A stretch of 64,000 bases of DNA from Yersinia alsatica (GTDB lineage Bacteria > Pseudomonadota > Gammaproteobacteria > Enterobacterales > Enterobacteriaceae). Under the pieces are notes generated by a model, which worked only from the letters and a program-made list of their open reading frames with translations, did no database searches and had not been told where the DNA came from. A program made the position numbers and the translations under genes. Positions 1-9,860 of this stretch are shown here, piece by piece (position 1 is the stretch's first letter; each line of letters begins with the position of its first letter). The stretch is from contig NZ_CABHWW010000039.1 of assembly GCF_902170305.1 (NCBI RefSeq), positions 62,001 to 126,000 of the forward strand, in the 5' to 3' direction.

Positions 1-1227
1 ATTGATGCTCAGCAGATTCTGTGGCCACGTGTGGTTGATCATAATGATCGTGCATTGCGCCACATTAAAGTGGGAGTGGGCGGCGGAACTCATGGTGTTG
101 AACGCCACGATCACGTCGAGATAACCGCAGCATCAGAGTTGATGGCTATTCTGGCGTTATCGGAAAACTTGCAAGATATGCGGCAACGTATTGGCCGGAT
201 CATTTTGGCAAAAACCACCGGCGGTGAGCCGATTACGGCGGATGATCTGGGGGTTGCTGGGGCCATGACCGCATTAATGAAAGAGACCATTCATCCAACA
301 TTAATGCAGACCAGCGAACACACTCCGGTATTGATCCATGCCGGACCATTTGCCAATATCGCGCACGGGAACTCTTCAGTGCTGGCCGACCGTTTAGGGC
401 TACAGTTAGCGGATTACGTGGTCACCGAGGCCGGTTTCGGCTCCGATATGGGAATGGAAAAGTTCTTTAATATCAAATATCGCCAATCCGGTATTGCCCC
501 CTCTTGTGTGGTGCTGGTTGTCACAATCCGGAGCCTGAAAGCCAATAGCGGCGCTTTTGACATCAAACCGGGCCAGCCACTGCCCGCTGAAATTCTCAGC
601 ACCAATATTCCGTTGCTCAGTCAAGGTTGCGCCAATCTGAAATGGCATATTAATCATGCCAAAAGCTATGGTCTGCCGGTGGTGGTCGCGGTCAACTGCT
701 TCCCCGACGACAGCGCAGAGGAACTGGCCTTTGTCAGCGACTATGCATTATCGGCCGGGGCTGTAGCCTGCGAAATCAGTGAAGCATTTGCCAAAGGCGG
801 TGCCGGGACCACTGCGCTGGCGCAGCAAGTTATCAATGCTTGTGCCGAAGCTCAAGAACCCACCTTGCCTTACCCTGACCAGGCCTCACTGGAGCAAAAA
901 ATTGCCGCTCTGGCTCAAAATTATGGTGCTCGCGACATCACCTATACATCCCAGGCACGCCAGCAACTTGCGGCGATAACCGCGGCAGGTTTTGCTCATT
1001 TGCCGCTGTGTATGGCCAAAACTCCCCTGTCTATCAGCGCCGACCCTCGCTTGAAGAATGTCCCACAAGATTTTGTCTTGCCTATCACCGCCTGCGCGGT
1101 GTCAGCCGGAGCCGGTTTTGTCCGCATCTATGCTGGGGATATTATGACCATGCCCGGCCTTGGCACTCAGCCAGCGTATTATCATATTGATATAGATGAC
1201 GAAGGGCACATTTGCGGGTTAAGCTAG
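1..1227 (+). CDS. fhs: Formate--tetrahydrofolate ligase, C-terminal part (5' end outside window)
   Basis: The frame is open from base 1, giving 408 residues to a TAG stop, so the true start lies upstream of the window. The enzyme makes 10-formyl-THF from formate, THF and ATP in the cytoplasm. The family is about 555-580 aa, so roughly the first 150 residues, with the ATP-binding loop, are missing. Visible family signatures are [18 protein letters not shown] near the start, the [10 protein letters not shown] block, and the C-terminal stretch ending in [12 protein letters not shown]. The next gene, ydgK, begins 39 bp downstream on the same strand. Identification rests on recognised family motifs. 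Confidence 0.95.
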   Translation: MDAQQILWPRVVDHNDRALRHIKVGVGGGTHGVERHDHVEITAASELMAILALSENLQDMRQRIGRIILAKTTGGEPITADDLGVAGAMTALMKETIHPTLMQTSEHTPVLIHAGPFANIAHGNSSVLADRLGLQLADYVVTEAGFGSDMGMEKFFNIKYRQSGIAPSCVVLVVTIRSLKANSGAFDIKPGQPLPAEILSTNIPLLSQGCANLKWHINHAKSYGLPVVVAVNCFPDDSAEELAFVSDYALSAGAVACEISEAFAKGGAGTTALAQQVINACAEAQEPTLPYPDQASLEQKIAALAQNYGARDITYTSQARQQLAAITAAGFAHLPLCMAKTPLSISADPRLKNVPQDFVLPITACAVSAGAGFVRIYAGDIMTMPGLGTQPAYYHIDIDDEGHICGLS

Positions 1228-1266
1228 CCTCATACAACCTCAGGTAAAAAGGTAATAAGGTTTATT

Positions 1267-1710
1267 ATGTCTCAACAGCAGGAATATCAACGTATTGGTG
1301 GCTGGTTATTGGCCCCGCTGGCCTATTTGATTGTGACATTACTCAGTGCCAGCTTAATGTTGGCATTGTATGCCATGGCTATTTTTACACCGGAATCCAG
1401 AGAGTATTTGGTCACCAATTCGCAGGCATTTACGCTGCAGTGGTATTTCTCGGTTGTAACCACTATTTTAATGTGGATTTATACAATATGGGTTATCTGG
1501 CTATTGTGTAGCCGCTCACAACGTTTCCCCCAATGGTTTATTTTATGGTTATTGTTAACCGTATTATTGGCATTAAAGGCATTCGCGTTTTCCCCTATCA
1601 GCGATGATATCGCCTTGCGCACCTTAGGTTGGCCTCTGCTGGCGGCGGCTGTTTTTGTTCCCTATATCAAACGTTCTCAGCGGGTGAAAGCCACATTTAC
1701 CGAAAAATAA
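1267..1710 (+). CDS. ydgK: DUF2569 inner-membrane protein YdgK
   Basis: A 147-aa protein with four hydrophobic segments (about residues 12-40, 55-80, 88-108 and 118-135) and a basic C-terminus (KRSQRVKATF). The opening QRIGGWLLAPLA and the ending VPYIKRSQRVKATF match the DUF2569 protein YdgK, which lies just upstream of rsxA in E. coli as here. No biochemical role is known to me. The ATG is preceded by a purine-rich GGTAATAAGG. A membrane function linked to the Rsx complex would be inference from position only. Confidence 0.88.
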   Translation: MSQQQEYQRIGGWLLAPLAYLIVTLLSASLMLALYAMAIFTPESREYLVTNSQAFTLQWYFSVVTTILMWIYTIWVIWLLCSRSQRFPQWFILWLLLTVLLALKAFAFSPISDDIALRTLGWPLLAAAVFVPYIKRSQRVKATFTEK

Positions 1711-1740
1711 GCGTATTTAAGGGAGTTAGACCATTTTTTG

Positions 1741-1862
1741 CTATCCTCAAAGGATTTTGAGTTGCCGTTAGGTCGCCATTGAATAAACCCAAGGAGTTGA
1801 GATAACTCAATGACTTGGGTGAATGATGGCCACTGACAGTCCGGTATTTTGAAATAGGATAG
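1741..1862. repeat. Diverged fold-back intergenic repeat (copy R0)
   Basis: The segment begins CTATCCT and ends AGGATAG, perfect 7-bp terminal inverted repeats. Its centre is a hairpin (1788-1819) with arms CCCAAG and CTTGGG and an inner TTGAG/CTCAA stem. The layout GAGTTGC..AGG..GAAT..CCC(palindrome)GGGTGA..TTTTGAAAT parallels the repeats at 20350, 56111, 61020 and 63787. The arms differ from those copies by paired changes (CCCGA/TCGGG there, CCCAA/TTGGG here). It is the main content of the ydgK-rsxA gap. Confidence 0.6.
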
Positions 1863-1952
1863 AGATAAATCGTAATAACCTTGCACTTCATCTGTTGTCG
1901 TCAGGCCGCCAATTTTGGATAATAGGCGGCTTTTATTTTTTTAGGCTCCGCA

Positions 1953-2534
1953 ATGACTGAATACCTGCTCCTGTTTGTCGGTACTGTTTTGGTAAACAAC
2001 TTTGTCCTGGTCAAATTTCTTGGCCTGTGCCCCTTCATGGGTGTCTCCAAAAAATTGGAGACCGCCATTGGTATGGGGCTGGCAACCACTTTTGTACTGA
2101 CACTGGCCTCGGTGTGTGCCTGGATGGTCAACAGCTTTATTTTGCTGCCTCTCGGCTTGGTCTATTTACGGACGTTGGCATTTATTTTAGTTATCGCGGT
2201 AGTGGTGCAATTTACTGAATTGGTGGTCCGCAAAACCAGCCCGGCACTTTATCGCCTGCTGGGGATATTTTTGCCGTTGATCACCACCAACTGTGCGGTG
2301 TTAGGTGTGGCCTTGCTTAATGTCAATCAATCTCACAATTTTATGCAATCGGCAGTCTATGGCTTCAGTGCCGCCGCCGGTTTCTCTTTGGTCATGGTGT
2401 TATTTGCCGCGATCCGCGAACGCCTTGCTGTTGCTGACGTTCCGGCCCCGTTCCGTGGTTCATCCATTGCCCTGATAACTGCTGGGCTGATGTCATTGGC
2501 CTTTATGGGCTTTACCGGGTTGGTGAAGTTCTAA
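1953..2534 (+). CDS. rsxA: Rsx/Rnf electron transport complex subunit A
   Basis: 193 aa with six predicted membrane spans and the conserved [14 protein letters not shown] start of RnfA/RsxA. With RsxE it forms the membrane core of the Rnf-type complex. In enterics this complex uses NAD(P)H to reduce SoxR's iron-sulfur cluster and switch off the SoxRS response. First gene of rsxABC: its TAA overlaps the rsxB ATG by one base (TAATG), so translational coupling is likely. The ribosome-binding site is weak (AGGCTCCGCA). Length equals the E. coli protein. Confidence 0.97.
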   Translation: MTEYLLLFVGTVLVNNFVLVKFLGLCPFMGVSKKLETAIGMGLATTFVLTLASVCAWMVNSFILLPLGLVYLRTLAFILVIAVVVQFTELVVRKTSPALYRLLGIFLPLITTNCAVLGVALLNVNQSHNFMQSAVYGFSAAAGFSLVMVLFAAIRERLAVADVPAPFRGSSIALITAGLMSLAFMGFTGLVKF

Positions 2535-3157
2535 TGATGTCGTTATGGATTGCCATAGGCGCACTGAGTACCTTAGCGCTGATTTCAGGTGCAGTGCTGG
2601 GTTTTGCTGCCCGTCGTTTTCAGGTTGAACAAGACCCCATCGTTGAGCAAGTTGACGCCATCTTGCCACAAAGCCAGTGCGGCCAGTGTGGCTACCCCGG
2701 CTGTCGCCCCTATGCTGAAGCGGTCTCAGGTGGTGGTGAGAAAATAAATAAATGCGCCCCCGGTGGCGAGCAAGTGATGCTCAAGCTGGCCGAGCTGCTA
2801 GCTGTTGAACCACAGCCATTAGATGGCGATGAAGCTGCCGCTCACCCTCAGCGCAAAGTCGCCTTTATTGATGAAGCAAACTGTATCGGTTGTACTAAGT
2901 GCATTCAGGCCTGCCCGGTCGATGCTATCGTTGGGGCGACCCGCGCGATGCATACCGTGCTGCCCGATCTCTGTACTGGCTGTGACCTTTGTGTCTCTCC
3001 CTGCCCGACCGACTGTATTGAAATGATCCCGGTTGCTACCACCACCGCTAATTGGAAGTGGGATTTGAGCACGATCCCAGTCAAAAACCTTCCCACACAA
3101 TTAACTGCCTCGCAGATGATTCCGGTGAAAATGATAGATGTGGAGCAACATGTTTAA
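2534..3157 (+). CDS. rsxB: Rsx/Rnf electron transport complex subunit B, iron-sulfur protein
   Basis: 207 aa. An N-terminal membrane anchor (about residues 3-25) is followed by a 4Fe-4S domain with Cys49, 52, 57 and 74. Two ferredoxin clusters follow: Cys117/120/123/127 and Cys147/150/153/157, the CxxCxxCxxxCP pattern. It carries electrons between RsxC and the membrane subunits. Two adjacent in-frame ATGs (2534 and 2537) could both serve as start. The 3' end overlaps the rsxC start by 8 bases. Confidence 0.97.
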   Translation: MMSLWIAIGALSTLALISGAVLGFAARRFQVEQDPIVEQVDAILPQSQCGQCGYPGCRPYAEAVSGGGEKINKCAPGGEQVMLKLAELLAVEPQPLDGDEAAAHPQRKVAFIDEANCIGCTKCIQACPVDAIVGATRAMHTVLPDLCTGCDLCVSPCPTDCIEMIPVATTTANWKWDLSTIPVKNLPTQLTASQMIPVKMIDVEQHV

Positions 3158-5225
3158 GCTGTTTACTGCCCGTCAGCACGACACCATTTGGGATTTCAAC
3201 GGTGGGATTCATCCGCCGGAAATGAAGCTGCAATCAAGCCGGGTACCAATGCGTATCGCGCCCCTGCCTGCGCAGATGATTATCCCGTTGCAGCAGCATC
3301 TTGGGCCGGAAGGTGAACTCTGTGTCAAAGCTGGCGACCCAGTGCTAAAGGGCCAACCACTGACTATTGGTCGTGGGCGCACCGTTCCGGTGCATGCACC
3401 GACCTCCGGTACCATCACCGCCATTGCCCCCCACACCACTGCTCACCCATCAGGTCTGGCAGAGCTGTGCGTGCATATTACCCCGGATGGTGAAGACCGC
3501 TGGCGTGAACAGCAGCCTTGGGCTGATTATCGGCAACAGGATAAGCTCGCCCTGCTGGACCGAATTCATCAGGCAGGGATTGCCGGCTTAGGTGGCGCGG
3601 GCTTCCCCACCGCCAGCAAGCTGCAAGGCGGTTTGAACGGCGTGATCACCCTGATTATCAACGCGGCGGAGTGCGAACCTTATATCACTGCCGATGATCG
3701 GTTGATGCAAGACCATGCAGAAGAGCTGGTTACCGGGATTCATATTTTAATGTATCTGCTGCAACCTCAGCAGGTATTAATTGGCATTGAAGATAATAAA
3801 CCTGACGCTATCGCGGCTCTGAAACAGGCACTACGCGGTCATGATGACATACAGTTGCGCGTGGTTCCCACCAAGTATCCCTCCGGTGGCGCCAAACAGT
3901 TGACCAAAATTCTGACCGGTAAAGAAGTGCCTTTCGGCAAGCACTCGTCATCCATTGGGGTGTTGATGCAAAATGTCGGGACAGTGGTAGCTATCAAGCG
4001 GGCAGTGATCGAAGATCAGCCATTAATCGAGCGAGTGGTGACGTTAACCGGCGAGGCACTATCAAAGCCAGGTAACTTCTGGGCCAGAATCGGCACGCCC
4101 GTCATCCACTTGTTAAAACTGGCCGGTTTTCAGCCACAAAGCCAGCCCATGGTGATTATGGGTGGCCCACTGATGGGCTTTACTCTGCCAAGTCTGGATG
4201 TGCCCATTGTTAAAATCAGTAACTGCATTTTGGCCCCAACCGAGGCTGAAATGGGGTTATCCGAGCCAGAGCAAGCTTGTATTCGCTGTGGCTTATGTGT
4301 TGATGCCTGCCCGGCCGGTTTATTGCCTCAGCAACTCTATTGGTTTAGCCGGGGCGAAGAGCATGAGAAGGCCCGTAATCATAACTTATTTGATTGTATT
4401 GAATGTGGTGCTTGCGCTTATGTTTGCCCGAGTAATATTCCTTTGGTGCAGTACTATCGTCAGGAAAAAGCAGAAATCCGTGCCCTTGATGAAGAGAGCG
4501 CCCGAGCTGCAGAAGCCAAAGCACGCTTTGAAGCTAAGCAAGCTCGGCTCCAGCGCGAGAAGCTGGCGCGTGAATTGCGTCATAAACAAGCTGCCGTCAA
4601 ACTGACCGAGGCGGATCAACAGACCGTTGAAGCGGCGGTCAGCCGTTTGGCCAGAGAGCCAGAAAGCACGGATTCCGCTATCACTGTGATTGCTGGGAAA
4701 GCCCCAGACAACAGCGCGGTTATTGCCGCCCGAGAAGCGCGGAAAGCACAGGCCAGAGCACGTCAGGCAGAAAAGCAAGTGACTGCCGCCACGGAGGAGA
4801 TTGATCCGCGTCAGGCCGCAGTCGCTGCCGCCATTGCCAGAGTGAAAGCCAAGAAAGCGGCGCAAGCTCTGTCTGAGCCCGAAGCAGTGAAAAGTGACAG
4901 TGATGTGCCAGAAGTTGATCCGCGCAAAGCCGCAGTCGCCGCCGCTATTGCCAGAGTGAAAGCCAAGAAAGCGGCGCAGGCGCTGTCTGAGCCCGAAGCA
5001 GTGAAAAGTGACCGTGATGTGCCGGAAGTCGATCCGCGCAAAGCCGCAGTCGCTGCCGCCATTGCCAGAGTGAAAGCCAAGAAAGCGGCGCAAGCTCTGT
5101 CTGAGCCCGAAGCGGCGAAAAGTGACAGTGATGTGCCGGAAGTCGATCCGCGCAAAGCCGCAGTCGCTGCGGCCATTGCCAGAGTGAAAGCCAAGAAAGC
5201 GGCGCAGGCCGCTAATCCAGATTAA
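3150..5225 (+). CDS. rsxC: Rsx/Rnf electron transport complex subunit C
   Basis: 691 aa from the ATG at 3150, chosen because GGAG lies just upstream (3142-3145) and the protein then begins MFKLF as in relatives; an in-frame ATG at 3138 would add four residues. RsxC is the peripheral NAD(P)H- and FMN-binding subunit: [11 protein letters not shown] near residue 148, and two 4Fe-4S motifs, [12 protein letters not shown] (about 376-387) and [12 protein letters not shown] (about 416-427). The last 250 residues are Ala/Lys/Glu-rich and low-complexity, ending in four tandem repeats. The gene stops 4 bp from the convergent AraC gene instead of leading into rsxD. Confidence 0.96.
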   Translation: MFKLFTARQHDTIWDFNGGIHPPEMKLQSSRVPMRIAPLPAQMIIPLQQHLGPEGELCVKAGDPVLKGQPLTIGRGRTVPVHAPTSGTITAIAPHTTAHPSGLAELCVHITPDGEDRWREQQPWADYRQQDKLALLDRIHQAGIAGLGGAGFPTASKLQGGLNGVITLIINAAECEPYITADDRLMQDHAEELVTGIHILMYLLQPQQVLIGIEDNKPDAIAALKQALRGHDDIQLRVVPTKYPSGGAKQLTKILTGKEVPFGKHSSSIGVLMQNVGTVVAIKRAVIEDQPLIERVVTLTGEALSKPGNFWARIGTPVIHLLKLAGFQPQSQPMVIMGGPLMGFTLPSLDVPIVKISNCILAPTEAEMGLSEPEQACIRCGLCVDACPAGLLPQQLYWFSRGEEHEKARNHNLFDCIECGACAYVCPSNIPLVQYYRQEKAEIRALDEESARAAEAKARFEAKQARLQREKLARELRHKQAAVKLTEADQQTVEAAVSRLAREPESTDSAITVIAGKAPDNSAVIAAREARKAQARARQAEKQVTAATEEIDPRQAAVAAAIARVKAKKAAQALSEPEAVKSDSDVPEVDPRKAAVAAAIARVKAKKAAQALSEPEAVKSDRDVPEVDPRKAAVAAAIARVKAKKAAQALSEPEAAKSDSDVPEVDPRKAAVAAAIARVKAKKAAQAANPD
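4801..5215 (+). repeat. Four tandem 114-bp repeats inside rsxC
   Basis: Units begin at 4801, 4915, 5029 and 5143, exactly 114 bp (38 codons) apart. Each encodes DPR(K/Q)[16 protein letters not shown]; the first three continue QALSEPEA(V/A)KSD and an acidic DVPEV linker, and the fourth runs into the stop. DNA identity between units is very high. Such arrays change copy number by slippage or recombination, so RsxC length probably varies between strains (inference). Confidence 0.93.
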
Positions 5226-5229
5226 GCTT

Positions 5230-6120
5230 TCAATTTACCGCCATCAGGTAGTGATAGACAGATGAAATATCACGCATTTTAGATTCAGCATGGCAGCTGC
5301 TATCAACCTCGATAACTTCCATTTCTAAGCCGCCACCGAATTCATCACGCAGCTTAGGTAATACTTCGTTATACAGATAGATAGAGAATTTCACGCACTC
5401 TTTAGCGCTGCCTTGATGAGTTATCGACAAAAATTCACCCGCCGGTATTGAGATATGGTCTATCTCACGATGGCCCTGAATTTCGTGCCTTTTCTCTTTA
5501 TCAATCGCGGTCGAATAATACACACTGTTCTGCCCTTGCTGACAATCTTTGGCTGAGAACAGCGAATAAATTCGCTGGCATGAAAAGTTAACTTCCTTAA
5601 AGAAATCGAGCAAAATTTCATCTTTCATTGCCATAAATGATGAGTGCTGACCGCTACAATGATTGTGCTCATCAAAATCCAACCGCCGGGTAAAGCCCAC
5701 CAACTCGCGCTCAGGCAAGACTATGCGCTTGATTTCTGGCGTATAATGCTCATAGAACCCAAAGCGCGGGATCATGCCCTGCACATCCCACTGCTCCATC
5801 TGGCGGAAACTATTAGGTGTCACACCAAAACGCTTTTTAAAGGTACGGGTGAAGGTCTGTTGCGAATCAAAGCCTAACTCATCAGAAATTTCAATGATTG
5901 GTCGCCGTGAAATACGCAATGCAACTGCCGCACGAGTCAGCACGCGCCCACGGATATAGGAGGCTAATTGTAACCCAACAATACTTTTAAACTTACGTTG
6001 TAGGTGCCATTTTGAATATCCTGAAATCTTCGCCACATCATCCAATGTGGGTCTCTTTTCTAAATTGATTTCAATCCATTCAATTAATTCTTCTATAAAT
6101 AATATGTCTTCATTAATCAT
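5230..6120 (-). CDS. AraC-family regulator, Rob-like with GyrI-like effector domain
   Basis: 296 aa. Residues about 8-110 form a double helix-turn-helix AraC domain (GYSKWHLQRKFK, then ELGFDSQQTFTRTFKKRFG) closest in layout to Rob/MarA/SoxS. Residues about 125-290 resemble the GyrI-like small-molecule-binding domain found in Rob. It is a Rob paralogue, not SoxS or MarA, which lack the second domain. It lies antisense in the middle of the rsx cluster, where enterics normally join rsxC to rsxD. Given that Rsx resets SoxR and that Rob/SoxS share a regulon, control of redox or drug-stress genes is a reasonable inference but unproven. Confidence 0.85.
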   Translation of the reverse strand: MINEDILFIEELIEWIEINLEKRPTLDDVAKISGYSKWHLQRKFKSIVGLQLASYIRGRVLTRAAVALRISRRPIIEISDELGFDSQQTFTRTFKKRFGVTPNSFRQMEQWDVQGMIPRFGFYEHYTPEIKRIVLPERELVGFTRRLDFDEHNHCSGQHSSFMAMKDEILLDFFKEVNFSCQRIYSLFSAKDCQQGQNSVYYSTAIDKEKRHEIQGHREIDHISIPAGEFLSITHQGSAKECVKFSIYLYNEVLPKLRDEFGGGLEMEVIEVDSSCHAESKMRDISSVYHYLMAVN

Positions 6121-6611
6121 TTTACTGTTCTTTAAATATATAATTACCTTGCATACTACATTAATCTATCATTATGCCAACGCTTTTCTTAACTCTAATT
6201 AGTAACGTTAATAAGTCGTTAATTTACAAATGGTTGACAAATTAAGATGAGATAATAAACGCTATTAAAACAGTGAATTATCGCTCTCTTTCTGCTACTT
6301 AAGTCTAATAACATTTTTTGATAAAACAGCGCTACCGACTATTTGCTTGTAACTATTCTTATATGAATTGCAAGTTAATTCTTTGATTGGCTGTACTTAT
6401 TAAACCCCACTATTTCCTGAATATCATCAGATATGATGGGCAATAACCCTATAATTAAGGCGTATTACACTTTGTCTGAATAGGGTAGAATACGGCACCA
6501 ATATTATTCCCCCTGACGGCTGAGTGTATTGACGCCCGCAAGCACTGACTTGCCCGCGCGACGCCTGCGTTTGAGAACCCTGTTAAGTATTCGACATATG
6601 GTTGCAATTTC
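6121..6611. other. 491-bp non-coding gap between the AraC gene and rsxD
   Basis: AT-rich in its left two-thirds, no convincing ORF. It must hold the AraC gene promoter (leftward) and, because rsxD is cut off from rsxABC, probably a promoter for rsxDGE-nth. A TATAAT at 6450-6455 and a TAGAAT near 6486 are possible -10 boxes, but neither has a good -35 at 17 bp. The last 150 bp are more GC-rich, like the flanking rsx genes. Confidence 0.5.
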
Positions 6612-7706
6612 ATGAAATTCAGGCCTGTAACACCGACCCAGAGCAAAGGGTTGCAGATAGCCAGCTCCCCTTTTACCCACAATCAACGTAGTACCCGCAG
6701 CATCATGCTATTGGTGATTTTGGCCTGTATTCCCGGCATTATTGCCCAGACTTATTTCTTTGGTTATGGCAGCCTGATTCAGGTCGCACTGGCCATGGTG
6801 ACCGCCTTGCTGGCTGAAGGCGCGGTGTTGCAATTACGTAAACAGCCGGTACTCATACGGCTGCAAGATAATTCCGCCCTGCTCACCGGCTTACTGTTAG
6901 GGGTAAGCCTGCCACCACTGGCTCCCTGGTGGATGATTGTCTTGGGTACCTTATTTGCCATTATCATTGCCAAACAACTCTATGGGGGCTTGGGGCAAAA
7001 TCCCTTTAATCCTGCCATGGTCGGCTATGTCGTGCTGCTGATTTCATTCCCGGTACAAATGACCAGTTGGTTGCCGCCACTGCCATTACAAGGCACTCCG
7101 GTCGGATTTTATGACAGCCTATTAACCATTTTCACCGGTTTTACCCACAGTGGCGCAGATATTCATCAACTGCAAATAGGGGTCGATGGCGTCAGTCAGG
7201 CCACTCCGCTCGACCACTTTAAAACGGCACTGCGCTCACAGCCTGCCGAGCAAATCCTCCACCAGCCGCTGTTTGGTGGGGTTCTGGCGGGCATCGGTTG
7301 GCAGTGGGTTAACATCGGTTTCTTGGCTGGCGGTTTAGTGCTGCTGTGGCGTAAAGCCATTCACTGGCATATTCCGGTCAGTTTTCTGCTAGCTTTGGCC
7401 GGTTGCGCCGCAATCAGTTGGATGATCGCGCCACAAAGCTTTGCTCCGCCGCTGCTACATCTGTTTTCTGGTGCAACAATGTTAGGGGCGTTTTTCATTG
7501 CCACCGACCCGGTCAGCGCCTCTACCACACCGCGTGGTCGCCTGATTTTCGGTGCGTTGATTGGGATTTTAGTGTGGTTAATTCGCGTTTATGGCGGCTA
7601 TCCCGACGGCGTTGCTTTTGCCGTCTTGCTGGCTAACATTACTGTTCCGCTAATTGATCACTATACCCAACCACGGGTCTATGGTCATAATCGCGGGCAC
7701 AAATAA
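6612..7706 (+). CDS. rsxD: Rsx/Rnf electron transport complex subunit D
   Basis: 364 aa integral membrane flavoprotein with about nine or ten hydrophobic spans. Thr198 in GVSQATPL corresponds to the covalently FMN-bearing threonine of Rnf[13 protein letters not shown] and the [12 protein letters not shown] block are also conserved. The N-terminus is about 14 residues longer ([15 protein letters not shown]) than E. coli RsxD, whose ASSPxTHNQ block starts near residue 6. The start has a poor ribosome-binding site. It begins a second transcription block, rsxD-rsxG-rsxE-nth, 9 bp upstream of rsxG. Confidence 0.95.
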   Translation: MKFRPVTPTQSKGLQIASSPFTHNQRSTRSIMLLVILACIPGIIAQTYFFGYGSLIQVALAMVTALLAEGAVLQLRKQPVLIRLQDNSALLTGLLLGVSLPPLAPWWMIVLGTLFAIIIAKQLYGGLGQNPFNPAMVGYVVLLISFPVQMTSWLPPLPLQGTPVGFYDSLLTIFTGFTHSGADIHQLQIGVDGVSQATPLDHFKTALRSQPAEQILHQPLFGGVLAGIGWQWVNIGFLAGGLVLLWRKAIHWHIPVSFLLALAGCAAISWMIAPQSFAPPLLHLFSGATMLGAFFIATDPVSASTTPRGRLIFGALIGILVWLIRVYGGYPDGVAFAVLLANITVPLIDHYTQPRVYGHNRGHK

Positions 7707-7715
7707 GGAGCCGTT

Positions 7716-8345
7716 ATGCTAAACACCATGAAGCGTCACGGCATCACTCTGGCACTGTTTGCCGCCGGTGCCACCGGCTTAACTGCCGTGGTTAACGCAT
7801 TGACCGAGACCACCATCGCCCATCAGGCTGCTTTGCAACAAAAAGCCTTGCTCGATCAGGTTGTTCCAGCTGAAAATTATGACAACGACATGCAAGCAGA
7901 ATGTTACGTTGTCACTGATCCAGCCCTCGGCAACAACGCGCCACACCGCCTCTATTTGGCACGTAAAGAGGGCCAGCCGGTCGCTGCCGCCATTGAAACC
8001 ACGGCGCCAGATGGCTATTCCGGTGCTATCCAACTGTTGGTTGGGGCCGATTTTCGCGGTAACGTACTGGGCAGCCGAGTGGTTGAGCATCACGAAACCC
8101 CCGGGCTTGGCGATAAAATTGATATCCGGATCTCTGATTGGATAACCCATTTCAGTGGTCAGCAGGTTGAAAATGCACAAGATAAGCGCTGGGCCGTGAA
8201 AAAAGACGGTGGAACTTTTGATCAATTTACCGGTGCGACCATCACCCCTCGGGCAGTGGTGCGGGCGGTGAAAAATACCGCGCTGTATTTGGAAACCCTA
8301 CCGGCAAAACTCGATAGCTTGCCGGTCTGTGGAGAGAGTCAATGA
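7716..8345 (+). CDS. rsxG: Rsx/Rnf electron transport complex subunit G
   Basis: 209 aa: an N-terminal transmembrane helix (about residues 10-28), then a periplasmic FMN-binding domain. The motif TGATIT (residues 172-177) is the flavinylation site of RnfG/NqrC proteins, whose last threonine carries [14 protein letters not shown] is the other family signature. A clear AAGGAG precedes the ATG. The stop overlaps the rsxE start by 4 bases (ATGA). Length and features are normal. Confidence 0.96.
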   Translation: MLNTMKRHGITLALFAAGATGLTAVVNALTETTIAHQAALQQKALLDQVVPAENYDNDMQAECYVVTDPALGNNAPHRLYLARKEGQPVAAAIETTAPDGYSGAIQLLVGADFRGNVLGSRVVEHHETPGLGDKIDIRISDWITHFSGQQVENAQDKRWAVKKDGGTFDQFTGATITPRAVVRAVKNTALYLETLPAKLDSLPVCGESQ

Positions 8346-9040
8346 GTGAAGCAAAAGATCTCTTAGCCCAAGGGCTATGGAAAAATAACTCGGCATTGGT
8401 ACAACTGCTGGGCCTATGCCCATTGTTGGCCGTTTCATCTACCGCCACCAATGCCTTAGGTCTAGGTTTAGCCACCACACTGGTGTTGGTCTGCACCAAT
8501 ACCGCGGTCTCTGCGCTGCGCCGCTGGGTACCGAATGAAATCCGCATCCCAATTTATGTGATGATCATTGCATCGGTGGTCAGTACCGTGCAAATGCTGA
8601 TTAACGCCTATGCCTTTGGCTTATACCAATCATTAGGGATATTCATTCCATTGATTGTGACCAACTGCATTGTGATTGGTCGAGCGGAAGCCTATGCCGC
8701 AAAAAATCCGGTGGGTTTATCGGCGCTGGATGGTCTGGCAATGGGGCTGGGGGCCACTGGCACACTGTTTGTGCTGGGCTCACTGCGTGAGATTCTGGGC
8801 AACGGTACTCTGTTTGATGGTGCCGATATGCTGCTGGGCAGTTGGGCAAAAGTGCTGCGTATTGACGTCTTGCATCTGGATAGCCCCTTCTTGTTGGCGA
8901 TGCTGCCGCCCGGTGCTTTTATTGGCCTGGGTTTATTGCTAGCCGGTAAATATGTTATTGACGAGAAAATGAAAGCGCGCAAAGCCAGAGCATTGGCCAC
9001 TGCACCACAAACTCAGGATATCGCGGCCGGGAAAGCCTAA
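8342..9040 (+). CDS. rsxE: Rsx/Rnf electron transport complex subunit E
   Basis: 232 aa, six membrane spans, homologous to RsxA with opposite topology. [18 protein letters not shown] at the N-terminus and [11 protein letters not shown] are family hallmarks. It pairs with RsxA in the membrane core. It overlaps rsxG by 4 bases and nth by 1 base (TAATG), so the block is tightly coupled. Confidence 0.96.
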   Translation: MSEAKDLLAQGLWKNNSALVQLLGLCPLLAVSSTATNALGLGLATTLVLVCTNTAVSALRRWVPNEIRIPIYVMIIASVVSTVQMLINAYAFGLYQSLGIFIPLIVTNCIVIGRAEAYAAKNPVGLSALDGLAMGLGATGTLFVLGSLREILGNGTLFDGADMLLGSWAKVLRIDVLHLDSPFLLAMLPPGAFIGLGLLLAGKYVIDEKMKARKARALATAPQTQDIAAGKA

Positions 9041-9681
9041 TGAATAAAGAAAAACGTGTCGCTATTTTGACCCGCTTGCGGGATAACAACCCGTATCCAA
9101 CCACCGAGTTGGTCTACCATAGTCCTTTTGAGTTGCTGATTTCCGTGTTGCTGTCAGCACAAGCCACCGACGTCAGCGTCAATAAAGCCACCGCCAAGCT
9201 CTATCCGGTGGCTAACACGCCTCAGGCTATACTGGACTTGGGGGTTGAGGGTTTGAAGCCATACATCAAAACCATTGGCCTGTTTAATACCAAAGCCGAA
9301 AACGTCATTAAAACATGCCGTATTTTGCTGGAAAAACATCATGGTGAAGTCCCGGAAGATCGCGCCGCGCTAGAGGCATTGCCCGGAGTTGGCCGCAAGA
9401 CCGCCAATGTGGTCTTGAACACCGCCTTTGGCTGGCCGACCATCGCGGTTGATACCCATATATTTCGGGTCTGTAATCGCACCGGTTTTGCCCCCGGCAG
9501 TAATGTTGATCAGGTTGAAGCCAAACTGCTCAAAGTGGTACCGGCAGAATTCAAGCTTGATTGCCACCACTGGTTGATTCTGCATGGCCGCTACACCTGT
9601 ATTGCTCGCAAACCGCGCTGTGGCTCATGCATTATTGAAGATTTGTGCGAGTTCAAAGAAAAGGTTTACCCCGAACATTGA
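9040..9681 (+). CDS. nth: Endonuclease III, DNA glycosylase/AP lyase
   Basis: 213 aa. It removes oxidised pyrimidines from DNA in base-excision repair. The catalytic Lys120 lies in the helix-hairpin-helix LPGVGRKTANVV and Asp138 in AVDTHIFRV. The C-terminal 4Fe-4S loop has Cys187, 194, 197 and 203 at the exact family spacing. Last gene of the rsxDGE-nth unit, an arrangement shared with E. coli that links oxidative DNA repair with the SoxR-reducing complex. Confidence 0.98.
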   Translation: MNKEKRVAILTRLRDNNPYPTTELVYHSPFELLISVLLSAQATDVSVNKATAKLYPVANTPQAILDLGVEGLKPYIKTIGLFNTKAENVIKTCRILLEKHHGEVPEDRAALEALPGVGRKTANVVLNTAFGWPTIAVDTHIFRVCNRTGFAPGSNVDQVEAKLLKVVPAEFKLDCHHWLILHGRYTCIARKPRCGSCIIEDLCEFKEKVYPEH

Positions 9682-9688
9682 TTATCCC

Positions 9689-9709
9689 GCCCGGCAACCT
9701 AAGCCGGGC
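9689..9709 (+). terminator. GC-rich hairpin after nth
   Basis: Perfect GCCCGGC/GCCGGGC arms with a 7-nt loop, 8 bp after the nth stop. No U-run follows, so it may stabilise the 3' end or act with Rho rather than be a classical terminator. Confidence 0.5.
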
Positions 9710-9860
9710 AGGCTCGCGATAAACCAGCTCTATGCCGCGATTGCGCTATTCGATTAGACGCCTCAGCCCCGCCCCACTAGACTTGTGACAAAATAGATTC
9801 AAACAGTTAATTATTTCGTTACCTGTTTGAAACAAAAATAACACCTGCGGCGTATCCATA

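Noticed and set aside
4386-5194. Minus-strand frames of 127 and 235 codons opposite the end of rsxC
   Set aside because: Composed of antisense of the 114-bp repeat and linker; no ribosome-binding site, and the rsxC frame is conserved.
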